The notes beneath the pieces were generated by a model. That model ran no database searches and was not told the origin of the DNA. It saw only the letters and a program-made list of their open reading frames with translations. The translations under genes were made by a program, and so were the position numbers. Source: Acinetobacter sp. ANC 4648 (GTDB lineage Bacteria > Pseudomonadota > Gammaproteobacteria > Pseudomonadales > Moraxellaceae). Taken from it: DNA of 64,000 nt. Of the stretch, positions 1 through 9,387 are shown one piece after another; within the stretch, counting starts at the first letter, position 1; every line of letters starts with the position of its first letter. The stretch is taken from assembly GCF_002135345.1 (NCBI RefSeq), contig NZ_NEGI01000002.1, positions 186,001-250,000 of the forward strand, in the 5' to 3' direction.

Positions 1-964
1 TGTAGACATCAAAGGCTTCACCATTCATGGTGGCGCACATATCTCTTTTGATCAACATGATTTTGTTTTACTGCTATCTTATGGAAAATTAGGCCAAGCA
101 CGCCTGATCGGGATTATTCGTGAAGATCGAGTAAAATCATTACAAAACCTAAACTTTGAGGATATTAATCAGACTGCCATTCAAGATTTAGGAATAAGTA
201 TTGAAAAAGTAAATTGGTTTTCTACCTATCATGTACATCACCGTATTGTGTCTGACTATCATGTCGGTCGCGTCTTTTTAGTCGGAGATGCAGCACATTT
301 ACATAGCCCAGTTGGGGCACAAGGTATGAATACAGGAATAGGCGACGCGATTAATTTGGCGTGGAAATTGGCAGCTGTACTTAAAAATCAAGCCTCTGAA
401 CAATTATTAGAAAGTTATCAAATTGAACGGCGGGCTTTTGCTGAAAAACTCATCAAGAGTACCGACCGTTTCTTTAGTATCGTTACTGCAGAGGGTTATA
501 TTCCCAGTCTAATTCGGATAAAAATCATTCCATATCTGCTGCCTAAAATATATAATAACCACCACCTCAGCCACTTCATTTTTCGTCTTATTTCACAGCT
601 GGATATTCATTATCGGCACAGTCCACTCAGCCAAAAGAATCTAGGAAAATTGCAAGGTGGTGATCGCTTGCCTTGGATTGAATATGAACAAGGCAATAAT
701 TTCGAGTCATTAAAAAAAATGCTTTGGCAGGTACATGTTTATGGTACGGCCCAACCTCAATTACAAGTTTGGTGTAAAATGAACAATATCCCTCTATATT
801 CATTTACTTGGGATATCTCGTGTGAACAAGCGGGTTTATTAGAAAATGCCGTGTACTTACTCCGCCCAGATACTTATATAGCACTAATTGACCCACAAGC
901 AGAAACACATACTTTAGATCGATATTTTCAACAGCAGCAAATCAATTGTTTCTCTCAAATTTGA
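1..964 (+). CDS. FAD-dependent aromatic-ring monooxygenase, 5'-truncated by the window edge
   Basis: The reading frame is open from base 2, so only the C-terminal part (about 320 residues) is present. It carries the second FAD-binding motif of the PHBH/MhpA/phenol hydroxylase class: GRVFLVGDAAHLHSPVGAQG, followed by MNTGIGDAINLAWKLA. The far C-terminus (LLRPDTYIALIDPQ) resembles the thioredoxin-like tail domain of these enzymes. Such flavoproteins use NAD(P)H and O2 to hydroxylate phenolic substrates in the cytoplasm. The substrate cannot be told from this fragment. The gene converges on xerC, with only 26 bases between the two stop codons. Confidence 0.85.
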   Translation, partial: VDIKGFTIHGGAHISFDQHDFVLLLSYGKLGQARLIGIIREDRVKSLQNLNFEDINQTAIQDLGISIEKVNWFSTYHVHHRIVSDYHVGRVFLVGDAAHLHSPVGAQGMNTGIGDAINLAWKLAAVLKNQASEQLLESYQIERRAFAEKLIKSTDRFFSIVTAEGYIPSLIRIKIIPYLLPKIYNNHHLSHFIFRLISQLDIHYRHSPLSQKNLGKLQGGDRLPWIEYEQGNNFESLKKMLWQVHVYGTAQPQLQVWCKMNNIPLYSFTWDISCEQAGLLENAVYLLRPDTYIALIDPQAETHTLDRYFQQQQINCFSQI

Positions 965-990
965 ACAGATGCTCTTTATAATTAGATTGC

Positions 991-1914
991 TTATTTTAAT
1001 ATTTTTTGAGCTCGAGGATGAGCTTGATCATACACTTGTGCAAGACGATCAAAATCGATATGGGTATAAATCTGCGTGGTGGTTAAATTACTATGTCCGA
1101 GCATTTCTTGTACAGCACGTAAATCACCACTATTCGATAGCATATGACTGGCAAAGCAATGACGCAATAAGTGCGGATGTAAATCAACATTAACCTGAGC
1201 TCGTTGCGCTTGAAGTTTCACTCGGTTTTCAATTTGTCGTGGGGTAATTACATTACCCCGTTGCGTAATAAATACCGAGGACTCTGGAGTAAATTCACCC
1301 CGCCAAATTCTATAAATTTTCAACCATTCAATCAAACTTTGTTTGGCCTTAGAACCAAAAGGAACAATCCGAGTTTTATTACCCTTGCCTGTAATTCTTA
1401 AAAGTAAACGATTAAAATCAATATCTCGAATGGTCAGACCATGAATTTCAGCCAAACGTAAACCACTCGAATATAACAACTCAAGTATTGCCCTATCTCT
1501 CAACCAAAGTTGTTGCTCTATCGGCTTTTCAGGTGCAGCTTGGTCAATAATTTGATTGACCGTTTCAATATCAATCATACCCGGTAAAGGTCTGGGCTGT
1601 CTTTTGATATGAAAATCATCAGCTGGATTGATTGTTAAATACTGGCCTTGTTTCGCCCATTTCATAAATTGACGAATAGACGTTAGATGACGTTGCAGAC
1701 TACTGGAACTCAGCTGATCTTGCTCTACTTTAAAAGCTAAATATTCGCGTAAATCTGAAGCTTCAACCTGTTTCAGTTCTATTTTTTTTTGATAACAGAA
1801 ATCGATAAACCCTGATACGTCTCGAAAATAAGCGTCCAACGTATGTTCAGATTGATTTTGAATTTTTCGGTCTTTGAGCCACATAGAGAGCAACTGCATT
1901 GCACCATATTGCAT
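991..1914 (-). CDS. xerC: Tyrosine recombinase XerC
   Basis: Site-specific recombinase of 307 aa that acts with XerD at dif to resolve chromosome dimers. The N-terminal SAM-like core-binding domain covers about residues 5-90. The catalytic domain shows the full set: R153 (SGLRLAEI), K177 (TGKGNK), H248-x-x-R251 (HPHLLRH), H274 (MLGHSN) and Y283 (IYTH). AAGGAGAG lies 7 nt before the ATG, which supports this start. It is the last gene of the lptM-lysA-dapF-xerC order, an arrangement close to that of enterobacteria (dapF near xerC). A terminator lies between dapF and xerC, so xerC may have its own promoter or rely on read-through. Confidence 0.95.
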   Translation of the reverse strand: MQYGAMQLLSMWLKDRKIQNQSEHTLDAYFRDVSGFIDFCYQKKIELKQVEASDLREYLAFKVEQDQLSSSSLQRHLTSIRQFMKWAKQGQYLTINPADDFHIKRQPRPLPGMIDIETVNQIIDQAAPEKPIEQQLWLRDRAILELLYSSGLRLAEIHGLTIRDIDFNRLLLRITGKGNKTRIVPFGSKAKQSLIEWLKIYRIWRGEFTPESSVFITQRGNVITPRQIENRVKLQAQRAQVNVDLHPHLLRHCFASHMLSNSGDLRAVQEMLGHSNLTTTQIYTHIDFDRLAQVYDQAHPRAQKILK

Positions 1915-1963
1915 TTTACTCTCCTTGATTTAATTCAGTTAAATTCAATCAAACAGTGTAACT

Positions 1964-1992
1964 GAAAAAGCTCTGACCAATCAGAGCTTTTC
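1964..1992 (-). terminator. Rho-independent terminator after dapF
   Basis: An 11-bp stem AAAAGCTCTGA / TCAGAGCTTTT has a 4-nt loop and a U-run on the minus strand. It lies between the dapF stop and the xerC start, so it should end or attenuate dapF transcripts before xerC. Confidence 0.75.
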
Positions 1993-2051
1993 AATTTATC
2001 AACTTACAAAATACTTCTTATTCAAGTCCTTTAATACTTTAAGCCTTAAAA

Positions 2052-2077
2052 GCTTTTAGCTTTTAGCTTTTAGCTTT
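2052..2077. repeat. Heptamer tandem repeat over the dapF stop codon
   Basis: GCTTTTA on the plus strand is repeated three times in full plus GCTTT. On the coding (minus) strand this reads AGCTAAA..., so the first unit contains the last Ser codon and the TAA stop of dapF. Slippage here would lengthen the 3' UTR but keep the stop. Confidence 0.85.
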
Positions 2078-2915
2078 GAAAGTAACGTAAATCTAAACGA
2101 CCTTCATAAACTGTTGCTGTTGGACCGGTCATCCACACTACATCGCCTTCTTTCCATTCAATTTGCAACTTACCACCAGCAAGTTCAATTTCAACAGAAT
2201 TAGCCAATAATCCACGGCGTATGCCTGAAACAGCTGCAGCACAAGCGCCCGTACCACAAGCCATAGTTTCTCCTACACCACGCTCAAATACACGTAAACG
2301 GGCATGTTTCTCATCTACGATCTGCATAAAGCCCGCATTCACTCGCTGTGGAAAACGCACATGTGATTCAACCTGTGGTCCAATACTGGCTACATCTGCA
2401 GTTAATACATCCGTAACAACTGTCACGGCATGGGGATTACCCATATTCACCACATCAATCGTTAATTTTTGCGCATCAGCAAGCTCAATGTCATATAAAG
2501 CTTCAGCAGTTTCAGCCACAAAGGGAATTTCTTGTGGTAAAAACTTTGGATAGCCCATATTCACGCGTACCCAACCATTTGGACCTAATTCAGGCTCAAC
2601 AATTCCAGAACAAGTTTGTACTTTGAACTTGGTTTTATTGGTCAGTTGACGTTCATGTACAAAACGCGCAAAACAACGTATCCCATTACCACACTGTTCT
2701 ACTTCAGAGCCATCTGCATTAAAAATTCGATATTTAAAATCAACATTCGGAAAATCAGGCGCTTCAACAATCAGCAGTTGATCAAACCCAACACCAAAAT
2801 GCCGATCAGCTAAACGCTGAATGGTCATTTTATCGAATACAGCACGTTGGCTAATCAGGTCAACCACCATAAAATCATTGCCTAGACCATGCATTTTGGT
2901 AAATTCTAATAACAT
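2070..2915 (-). CDS. dapF: Diaminopimelate epimerase
   Basis: Converts LL- to meso-diaminopimelate for lysine and peptidoglycan synthesis, using two cysteines and no cofactor. Both catalytic motifs are intact: C75 in [14 protein letters not shown] and C220 in [13 protein letters not shown]. The N-terminus ([11 protein letters not shown]) is typical, and the length of 281 aa matches the family. AAGGAG precedes the ATG. The lysA stop lies 14 nt upstream, so the two enzymes of the last lysine-pathway steps are cotranscribed. The stop codon sits in a 7-bp tandem repeat. Confidence 0.97.
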   Translation of the reverse strand: MLLEFTKMHGLGNDFMVVDLISQRAVFDKMTIQRLADRHFGVGFDQLLIVEAPDFPNVDFKYRIFNADGSEVEQCGNGIRCFARFVHERQLTNKTKFKVQTCSGIVEPELGPNGWVRVNMGYPKFLPQEIPFVAETAEALYDIELADAQKLTIDVVNMGNPHAVTVVTDVLTADVASIGPQVESHVRFPQRVNAGFMQIVDEKHARLRVFERGVGETMACGTGACAAAVSGIRRGLLANSVEIELAGGKLQIEWKEGDVVWMTGPTATVYEGRLDLRYFQS

Positions 2916-2929
2916 CTGAGATGACTCCT

Positions 2930-4174
2930 TTAAGGCAACAACCGTTCATTTTTCCAGAGTGATTCTATGGTTTCACGCTCACGAATCAGATGTGCTTGAT
3001 CAGCATCGACCATCACTTCAGCTGCACGACCACGACTATTATAGTTTGAGCTCATCACAAAACCATAAGCACCTGCACCTAAAACAGCAAGTATATCGTT
3101 TTCTTGAATAGCCAATTCACGCTCTTTACCTAAAAAATCGCCAGTTTCACAAATTGCACCAACAACATCCCATTGTTTTATTTCAACATCTGTACTTGGT
3201 GTAACTGACTGAATATCCATCCATGCTTCATATAGGGATGGACGAATTAAGTCATTCATTGCCGCATCAACTATCGCAAAGTTACGGTGATTGGTTGGCT
3301 TCAACAAATCAACTTGAGTCAATAGCACACCAGCATTTGCTGAAATACTACGCCCTGGCTCCATATACACTTTTAGACCTAGCTTTTCTAAAGCAGGTTT
3401 CATTGCATTGGCATATTCAGTAACAGTCGGTGGAACTTCATCTTTATACGTCACACCTAAACCACCACCAATATCGATGTGTTTGAGTTGAATACCCAAT
3501 TCTTTCAATTGATCAATCATTGTAATTACACGGTCAAGTGCATCCACAAACGGTTTAGTTTCTGTCAATTGCGAACCAATATGACAATCAATTCCAATGA
3601 TATCTAAATTAGGCAAGGATGCTGCATATTGATAGGTTTCAAAAACGCTATCTGATGGAATTCCAAATTTATTCTCTTTTAAGCCAGTTGAAATATACGG
3701 ATGGGTTTTCGCATCGACATCAGGATTAACACGTAAAGAAATAGGTGCTTTCATGCCAAGTTTAGCGGCCACTTTTTGAATACGGGCTAATTCTGCATGT
3801 GATTCAACGTTGAAACATGCTATTCCAACCTCTAAAGCTTTTTGAATATCTGCTTCAGTTTTACCTAAACCTGAAAATACGATTTTTGTAGGTTCACCGC
3901 CAGCGACCAATACGCGTGCCAGTTCTCCACCTGTAACAATATCAAAACCTGAACCCAGCTTAGCCAATACATTCAATACCGCAATATTAGAATTAGACTT
4001 CACCGCAAAGCAAATTTGATGATCAATAAAAGCAAATGCTTTATCCATATCAGAATAATGTTTTTCAAAACTTGCTTTTGAATAAACGTAAAGCGGTGTG
4101 CCAAATTGCTGCGCGAGCTGCTCTAAAGAACATTGCTCTGCATGCAATACCCCATTAATGCGGGAAAAACTCAT
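2930..4174 (-). CDS. lysA: Diaminopimelate decarboxylase
   Basis: PLP enzyme that decarboxylates meso-diaminopimelate to L-lysine. It has an alanine-racemase-type barrel with the PLP lysine at about K59 (CFAVKSNSN), the glycine-rich phosphate-binding loop [10 protein letters not shown], the specificity segment MEPGRSI, and the C-terminal ICETGDFLG cysteine motif donated across the dimer. Length is 414 aa, as usual. AAGGATAC lies upstream of the ATG. It sits between the lptM-like gene (31 nt upstream) and dapF (14 nt downstream) in one apparent operon. Confidence 0.97.
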   Translation of the reverse strand: MSFSRINGVLHAEQCSLEQLAQQFGTPLYVYSKASFEKHYSDMDKAFAFIDHQICFAVKSNSNIAVLNVLAKLGSGFDIVTGGELARVLVAGGEPTKIVFSGLGKTEADIQKALEVGIACFNVESHAELARIQKVAAKLGMKAPISLRVNPDVDAKTHPYISTGLKENKFGIPSDSVFETYQYAASLPNLDIIGIDCHIGSQLTETKPFVDALDRVITMIDQLKELGIQLKHIDIGGGLGVTYKDEVPPTVTEYANAMKPALEKLGLKVYMEPGRSISANAGVLLTQVDLLKPTNHRNFAIVDAAMNDLIRPSLYEAWMDIQSVTPSTDVEIKQWDVVGAICETGDFLGKERELAIQENDILAVLGAGAYGFVMSSNYNSRGRAAEVMVDADQAHLIRERETIESLWKNERLLP

Positions 4175-4205
4175 GAATGTATCCTTTCAATGAAAGCAAA
4201 TAGGT

Positions 4206-4412
4206 CTAGTTAGAGGGTACTTCTGATGCAGCTGGTTCTACAACTGTCTTCTGCACATGAGATGACTTACTCTGTATATTTGAATGAAGCAAATATTTAG
4301 CACGTTTGTCATAATCAGGATCAGTCTGTAACTGTAAAGCACCTGATTGACCACACCCAATCATCATAAACGTGGTCGCAATTAAACTGATGTAACAAAT
4401 GACGAGACGCAT
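4206..4412 (-). CDS. lptM: Small lipoprotein, LptM (YifL)-like LPS translocon maturation chaperone
   Basis: A 68-aa protein with a lipoprotein signal peptide (MRLVICYISLIATTFMMIGC, lipobox MIGC, Cys20). After the cysteine it reads CGQSGALQLQ, which resembles the conserved CGLKGPLYFP start of E. coli LptM/YifL. The rest is short, polar and probably disordered. In E. coli, yifL lies just upstream of dapF. Here it lies upstream of lysA-dapF, so synteny supports the call. LptM is known to aid oxidative folding of LptD in the outer membrane. The homology is inferred from a short motif plus position. AGGTGG precedes the ATG. Confidence 0.75.
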   Translation of the reverse strand: MRLVICYISLIATTFMMIGCGQSGALQLQTDPDYDKRAKYLLHSNIQSKSSHVQKTVVEPAASEVPSN

Positions 4413-4440
4413 CTAACCACCTATCTTTTGAATTTTAATA

Positions 4441-4469
4441 AGTATACCTTGATCACGGTATTGACCCAA
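4441..4469 (-). promoter_or_regulatory. Candidate sigma70 promoter of lptM-lysA-dapF
   Basis: On the minus strand, TTGGGT (4464-4469) and TATACT (4441-4446) are separated by 17 nt and lie about 30 bases before the lptM start codon. The -10 is good and the -35 is only partly consensus. Confidence 0.5.
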
Positions 4470-4500
4470 GTACTAAGCGCCACAGCTTAAAGCCAGAATC

Positions 4501-4532
4501 AAAAAAACGCCAGTTTGAAACTGGCGTTTTTT
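4501..4532 (-). terminator. Terminator after the cycA-type permease gene
   Basis: Strong hairpin AACGCCAG-TTTGAAA-CTGGCGTT with A and T runs on either side. It lies 28 bases past the permease stop codon. Confidence 0.85.
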
Positions 4533-4559
4533 CATCAAAATTAATGGATAAGCATATGA

Positions 4560-5957
4560 TTATTTTTTCTTATAAAAGCCCCAATAGCCAATCGCGAGAA
4601 TGATTAGCCAAATTGGACTAACTTTCAGTGCTCTAAACGTGTCTGCCTCCAAAGAAAGGACATAAATCATCCCTATAAAAAAAGCGATTACGACATAGCA
4701 GGTCAATGGTCCACCGGGTAATTTAAAGGTCGATTTTGCATGTAATTCAGGCCGTGTTTTGTAATAGACCAAATAACTCCACAAAATAATAATCCAAACT
4801 AAAATAAACAGAATGGTCGAGAGTGTCGTAGCTAAAGTAAATGCTTCAACTGCATTTGGAACAAAGTACTGTAATGTCGCACCACCCAATAAACAGACTG
4901 CCGAGAAATACAATGCATTAGCAGGGACTGCACGCGTATTGAGTTTACCAAAAGCCTTCGGTGCTTGATCTTCACGTGACAAACCAAACAACATCCGACT
5001 AGTCGAAAATACACCACTATTCATTGACGACATGACTGAAGATAAAACTACTAAATTCATGATGATAGCAGCAGCAGCAATACCTGCCTGACTAAACAAG
5101 TTTACAAATGGACTAACAGCAGGATCAATTTTATTCCATGGCGTGACAGACATTACAATCACTAAAGCTAAAACGTAGAAGAAAATAATACGAATAGGAA
5201 TTGAGTTTACAGCTTTGGGCAAATTACGTTCAGGATCTTTCGTTTCAGCCGCTGTTGTACCTACCAATTCCACCCCAACAAAGGCGAAAATGGCAATTTG
5301 GAAACCCGCTAAGAAGCCATGTGCCCCTGTCGGGAACATACCACCATGACTCCACAGGTGGGTAAATGATGCTACTTCACCGGCTGTAGAAGTAAATCCA
5401 GTAAAAATCATCCACAAACCGACTGCAATCAACACGACAATCGCAATAATTTTAACCAATGCAAACCAGAACTCTAATTCCCCAAACAGTTTCACTGTCA
5501 TGAGGTTTAAGCCCATAATAAATACAATCGCCGCAACACTAATCATTACACCTTCAACTGGTGAAAATGGCAGCCCATTATTAAAGAATTGTAGATAATA
5601 AATAATAGCGGATAAATCTGCGATGCCTATGGTGATCCAACACAACCAATATGTCCACCCAACAAAATACCCTGCCCAAGGGCCAATTAAGTCGGTAGAA
5701 AAGTCGATAAAGGATTTGTATTTCAAGTTTGAAAGTAATAATTCACCAAGCGCACGCATGACAAAAAACACCATCAAACCAATGATCATATAAATAAAGA
5801 GAATGGAAGGCCCCGCAAGACTGATGGTTTTACCTGACCCCATGAACAGCCCTGTTCCAATGGCTCCACCAATTGCAATTAATTGCAAATGTCGATTCGA
5901 TAAACTTCGTTGAAGCTCTCCGTCTTCACTCGAATGAGGAGTATTTACATTTTGCAT
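4560..5957 (-). CDS. cycA: D-serine/D-alanine/glycine transporter (CycA type, APC family)
   Basis: Twelve-segment inner-membrane amino-acid/proton symporter. The N-terminal block LIAIGGAIGTGLFMGSGKTI and the later ELVGTTAAETKDPE and NSGVFSTSRMLFGL blocks are nearly those of E. coli CycA. Similarity continues to the C-terminus. A longer frame runs to 6008, but its first codon is TTG and the extra residues are not hydrophobic or family-like. I therefore start at the ATG at 5957 (MQNVNTPH, 466 aa; CycA is 470). It is a single-gene unit ended by a strong hairpin. With dsdXA elsewhere in the window, this gives the cell two likely D-serine entry routes. The exact substrate is inferred. Confidence 0.88.
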   Translation of the reverse strand: MQNVNTPHSSEDGELQRSLSNRHLQLIAIGGAIGTGLFMGSGKTISLAGPSILFIYMIIGLMVFFVMRALGELLLSNLKYKSFIDFSTDLIGPWAGYFVGWTYWLCWITIGIADLSAIIYYLQFFNNGLPFSPVEGVMISVAAIVFIMGLNLMTVKLFGELEFWFALVKIIAIVVLIAVGLWMIFTGFTSTAGEVASFTHLWSHGGMFPTGAHGFLAGFQIAIFAFVGVELVGTTAAETKDPERNLPKAVNSIPIRIIFFYVLALVIVMSVTPWNKIDPAVSPFVNLFSQAGIAAAAIIMNLVVLSSVMSSMNSGVFSTSRMLFGLSREDQAPKAFGKLNTRAVPANALYFSAVCLLGGATLQYFVPNAVEAFTLATTLSTILFILVWIIILWSYLVYYKTRPELHAKSTFKLPGGPLTCYVVIAFFIGMIYVLSLEADTFRALKVSPIWLIILAIGYWGFYKKK

Positions 5958-6380
5958 TTTATATTTCGATTTAGTCTTTAATATCGGACAAATTATCTTA
6001 ATTTTCAAAAAAAAGAAAAAGAAAAATCAAAACTGAGCATTCATCAATAAAGCCCTTATCTAGACAGTGCTCCCAAGAAAGCTCTAAGAACAACATATAA
6101 AACCAAGCAAATATTGTTTAATTTTTCTAAAAATTAAAGATTAACAATTATTTAAAAAAAATTAAAAGTAGAATAAGAAACTTGTATCTCAGATAAATCT
6201 ATGTCAAAAAAGAGAAACATTGAAAAAAACAATACTAAAGTTTAATAACTGATAAGAGACCATCATTTACCGTCAAGTGAAAAACACTTGAACTTAATTT
6301 TAAAAAACACATGGATGGCATAACAATTGCTTATTTAAACAGCATGTTATGTAAGAAAATGGATAAACAAGAAGACGCTT
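5958..6380. other. Divergent intergenic region between cycA and the alanine symporter gene
   Basis: A 423-bp AT-rich stretch that must hold promoters for both divergent transporter genes. I see long A/T runs but no palindrome or promoter pair that I would call with confidence. Confidence 0.4.
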
Positions 6381-7739
6381 ATGATGCAAAACATTCAATC
6401 GATTATGGAAACCCTGAGTGGCTGGGTCTGGGGTCCCTATATGCTTGTTCTCCTTGTGGGCACAGGTGTTTTCTTAACTTTCAGGCTGATGTTTTTACAG
6501 TTCCGGCTTTTACCCTTTGCCTTCAAACAAGTCTTTGGAAAGCATCCTAAAAGCAAAAATCACGAAGGTGATATTTCGCATTTCGCTGCACTCATGACAG
6601 CACTCTCTGCCACTATTGGAACCGGAAATATCGCTGGTGTAGCAACCGCGTGCGTATTGGGTGGCCCAGGGGCTGTGTTTTGGATGTGGATGACTGCCTT
6701 GGTCGGTATGGCCACAAAATATGGTGAAGGTGTTCTTGCCGTCAAGTATCGTATCACCAGTAAAAATGGTCAAAAATCTGGTGGCCCCATGTACTACATT
6801 GAATATGGACTGAAATGGAAATGGCTGGCGATTCTATTCGCGTTATTCGGTACCATTGCATCATTTGGTATTGGCAGTTCTGTGCAATCCAATACTGTGG
6901 CACTTGCAGTACAAAATAGTATGGGCATTGAAACTTGGGTAACAGGAATCATCATTACAGTATTTTCAGCATTGGTTATTTTAGGTGGCATTCAATCTAT
7001 CGCTAAAGCCTCGTCATTTATTGTTCCTATTATGGCGATTGGTTACGTTTTAGGTGGCTTAGCCATTATTTTCTCTAATCTTGACCTTGTGATTCCTGCA
7101 CTCAAATTGATCTTGGTCGATGCATTTACCGGCCAAGCGGTTGCTGGTGGTGCAGTTGGTGCCGTCATTCGCTACGGTGTAGCACGTGGCGTATTCTCTA
7201 ATGAAGCGGGAATGGGCTCTGCACCAATTGCTGCCGCAGCAGCAAGAACGGATCATCCTGTACGTCAGGGTCTTGTTTCAATGACAGGTACATTTATTGA
7301 TACCATTATTGTCTGTAGCATTACTGGTATCGTACTGGTCATGGGCTATATTGTGGCAGGAAATACCTTTGGAACAGAGACTGGTGCTGTCCTGACCACG
7401 CATATTTTTGACCGATTACTACCTGGTATTGGTGGCTGGGTAGTAACTTTTGGAATTATTTTCTTTGCTTATTCTACTATTCTCGGATGGTGCTACTATG
7501 GTGAAAAATGTGCAACCTATCTATTCGGTGAAAAGTTTATTTTGCCTTATCGCATCATTTATATTACGACCGTTTTTATTGGCACAATTGCAACACTAGA
7601 TCTAGTTTGGTTATTTGCAGATACCTTTAATGGTTTAATGGCGATTCCGAACTTAATCGCTTTACTTTTACTTTCAACGATTATCGTGAAAGAAACCAAA
7701 GATTTCCTCGTAAAACGTAAGTCAGGTGAATTGTACTAG
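6381..7739 (+). CDS. Alanine/glycine:cation symporter (AGCS family)
   Basis: Polytopic inner-membrane protein of 452 aa that imports alanine or glycine with Na+ or H+. Family signatures are present: GTGVFLTFRLMFLQFRLLPFAFK near the start, SATIGTGNIAGVATA (AGCS signature), GGPMYYIE, and GVFSNEAGMGSAPIAAAAA. The first of two adjacent ATG codons is taken as the start. It is transcribed away from cycA and ends in its own terminator, so it is monocistronic. AGCS proteins vary between alanine, glycine and glutamine, so the substrate is inferred. Confidence 0.92.
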   Translation: MMQNIQSIMETLSGWVWGPYMLVLLVGTGVFLTFRLMFLQFRLLPFAFKQVFGKHPKSKNHEGDISHFAALMTALSATIGTGNIAGVATACVLGGPGAVFWMWMTALVGMATKYGEGVLAVKYRITSKNGQKSGGPMYYIEYGLKWKWLAILFALFGTIASFGIGSSVQSNTVALAVQNSMGIETWVTGIIITVFSALVILGGIQSIAKASSFIVPIMAIGYVLGGLAIIFSNLDLVIPALKLILVDAFTGQAVAGGAVGAVIRYGVARGVFSNEAGMGSAPIAAAAARTDHPVRQGLVSMTGTFIDTIIVCSITGIVLVMGYIVAGNTFGTETGAVLTTHIFDRLLPGIGGWVVTFGIIFFAYSTILGWCYYGEKCATYLFGEKFILPYRIIYITTVFIGTIATLDLVWLFADTFNGLMAIPNLIALLLLSTIIVKETKDFLVKRKSGELY

Positions 7740-7762
7740 ATATTACACCTTGTCCATCTATT

Positions 7763-7787
7763 GAGCCGCCGAAATGCGGCTCTTTTT
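7763..7787 (+). terminator. Terminator after the AGCS symporter gene
   Basis: GAGCCGC-CGAAAT-GCGGCTC is followed by TTTTT, 24 bases past the stop codon. Confidence 0.92.
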
Positions 7788-7873
7788 GTATAATGGTTTA
7801 AGTTAATTATTTTTGCATGATGTTGTATAGTGCCATTGAACTCAATCTACACAACTCTTTCGAATACATCATT

Positions 7874-9265
7874 ATGGCAAAAGTTAAAACCGTTTATCGC
7901 TGTGAACAATGTGGTACAGAACATCTTAAATGGGCAGGACAATGTTCAGATTGTGGTGAATGGAATAGCTTGACCGAAGTTCGTATAGAACCGACAGTAA
8001 CACATCGTGCAAAAGCGAATATAAGCGGTGGCTACACAGGTCAGGCCGCCAACATTACCTTACTAAATAAAATTTCCGTGTCCAGTGAGACTCGCTTAGC
8101 CACTGGAATTAGTGAATTTGACCGAGTACTCGGTGGTGGCTTGGTGACCGGTTCAGTTGTGCTGATTGGTGGTGATCCCGGAATTGGAAAATCCACAATT
8201 TTGCTCCAAACCGCAACACACATGGCTGCTGCAAATAGTTCTGCGTTATATGTCACTGGTGAAGAATCACTGTCTCAAGTTGCATTACGAGCACATCGTT
8301 TAGACTTACCAACCGATCGACTCAAAGTCATGGCAGAAACCTGTGTTGAGCGAATTTGCGAAGTCCTTTCACATGAACGCCCTGCTGTGGCCATTCTAGA
8401 CTCGATTCAAACCTTATATACAGAAACATTACAATCTGCACCAGGTGGCGTTTCACAAATTCGAGAATCTGCTGCGTTACTGACTCGTTTTGCTAAAAAC
8501 AGTGGTACGGCTTTATTTCTTGTTGGTCATGTCACCAAAGAAGGTGCATTAGCTGGGCCTCGCGTACTTGAACACATGGTCGATTGTGTCCTATATTTTG
8601 AAGGTCAATCCGATTCGCGCTACCGCATGATTCGTGCAGTCAAAAACCGATTTGGTGCAGTGAATGAACTCGGTGTATTTGGCATGACCGATAAAGGCCT
8701 CAAGGAAGTTGCTAATCCATCTGCCATTTTTCTGAGTCGTTATGATGAAGCTATTCCTGGCTCCATTGTCATGATTAGCCGTGAAGGTACGCGCCCCTTA
8801 TTGGTTGAAGTACAAGCGCTGGTAGATGATGCACATGGTCAACCACGTCGAGTGGCATTAGGTTTAGAACAAAATCGCTTAAATATGCTACTTGCTGTTA
8901 TGCATCGACATGGCGGCGTTCAAACCTCTGGACAAGATGTCTATGTCAATGTTGTCGGTGGACTAAAAATTACTGAAACAGGCTCAGATTTGGCCGTATT
9001 ACTTGCCTGCGCATCGAGCATTCGCAGTAAAGCTTTGCCTCAACAATTGGCTGTTTTTGGTGAGGTGGGGCTTTCAGGGGAAATTCGTCCCGTTCCCAAT
9101 GGACAAGAACGATTAAAAGAAGCCATTAAACATGGTTTTAAATACATTATTGTGCCGCGCGGCAATGCACCACAAAAAACCATTGCAGGTGTACAAATTA
9201 TTGCTGTGGCACGGTTACATGAAGCATTGACAGAAGCGATGCAACTTGCGGATGAAGTGAATTAA
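7874..9265 (+). CDS. radA: DNA repair protein RadA (Sms)
   Basis: RecA-like helicase that promotes branch migration in recombination and, in competent bacteria, extension of the invading strand. It has an N-terminal C4 zinc finger (YRCEQCG...QCSDCGEW), Walker A GGDPGIGKST, the RadA-specific KNRFG motif (VKNRFGAVNELGVFGM), and a C-terminal Lon-like domain (VNVVGGLKITETGSDLA). The frame extends 19 codons upstream, but homologs begin at MAKVKTVYRCEQCG. I start at the ATG at 7874 (463 aa). Confidence 0.97.
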   Translation: MAKVKTVYRCEQCGTEHLKWAGQCSDCGEWNSLTEVRIEPTVTHRAKANISGGYTGQAANITLLNKISVSSETRLATGISEFDRVLGGGLVTGSVVLIGGDPGIGKSTILLQTATHMAAANSSALYVTGEESLSQVALRAHRLDLPTDRLKVMAETCVERICEVLSHERPAVAILDSIQTLYTETLQSAPGGVSQIRESAALLTRFAKNSGTALFLVGHVTKEGALAGPRVLEHMVDCVLYFEGQSDSRYRMIRAVKNRFGAVNELGVFGMTDKGLKEVANPSAIFLSRYDEAIPGSIVMISREGTRPLLVEVQALVDDAHGQPRRVALGLEQNRLNMLLAVMHRHGGVQTSGQDVYVNVVGGLKITETGSDLAVLLACASSIRSKALPQQLAVFGEVGLSGEIRPVPNGQERLKEAIKHGFKYIIVPRGNAPQKTIAGVQIIAVARLHEALTEAMQLADEVN

Positions 9266-9387
9266 ACCATTCGTTCTATTTATGTGAAGATATTGAGAAA
9301 TAAATAGCAATTCTTATTGAAATTCCATCGAAAAGGCTTCATAAATAGACTCAACATTTAAATTTTGTTTATAGTAGGAAAAAATCG

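Noticed and set aside
991..1914. Tyrosine recombinase as a sign of a prophage or integron
   Set aside because: Gene context (dapF, lysA) and sequence fit housekeeping XerC. No other phage or mobile genes are nearby.
6311..6550. A plus-strand frame starting before the AGCS gene
   Set aside because: It overlaps the start of the symporter in another frame. The family-like protein is in the frame starting at 6381.
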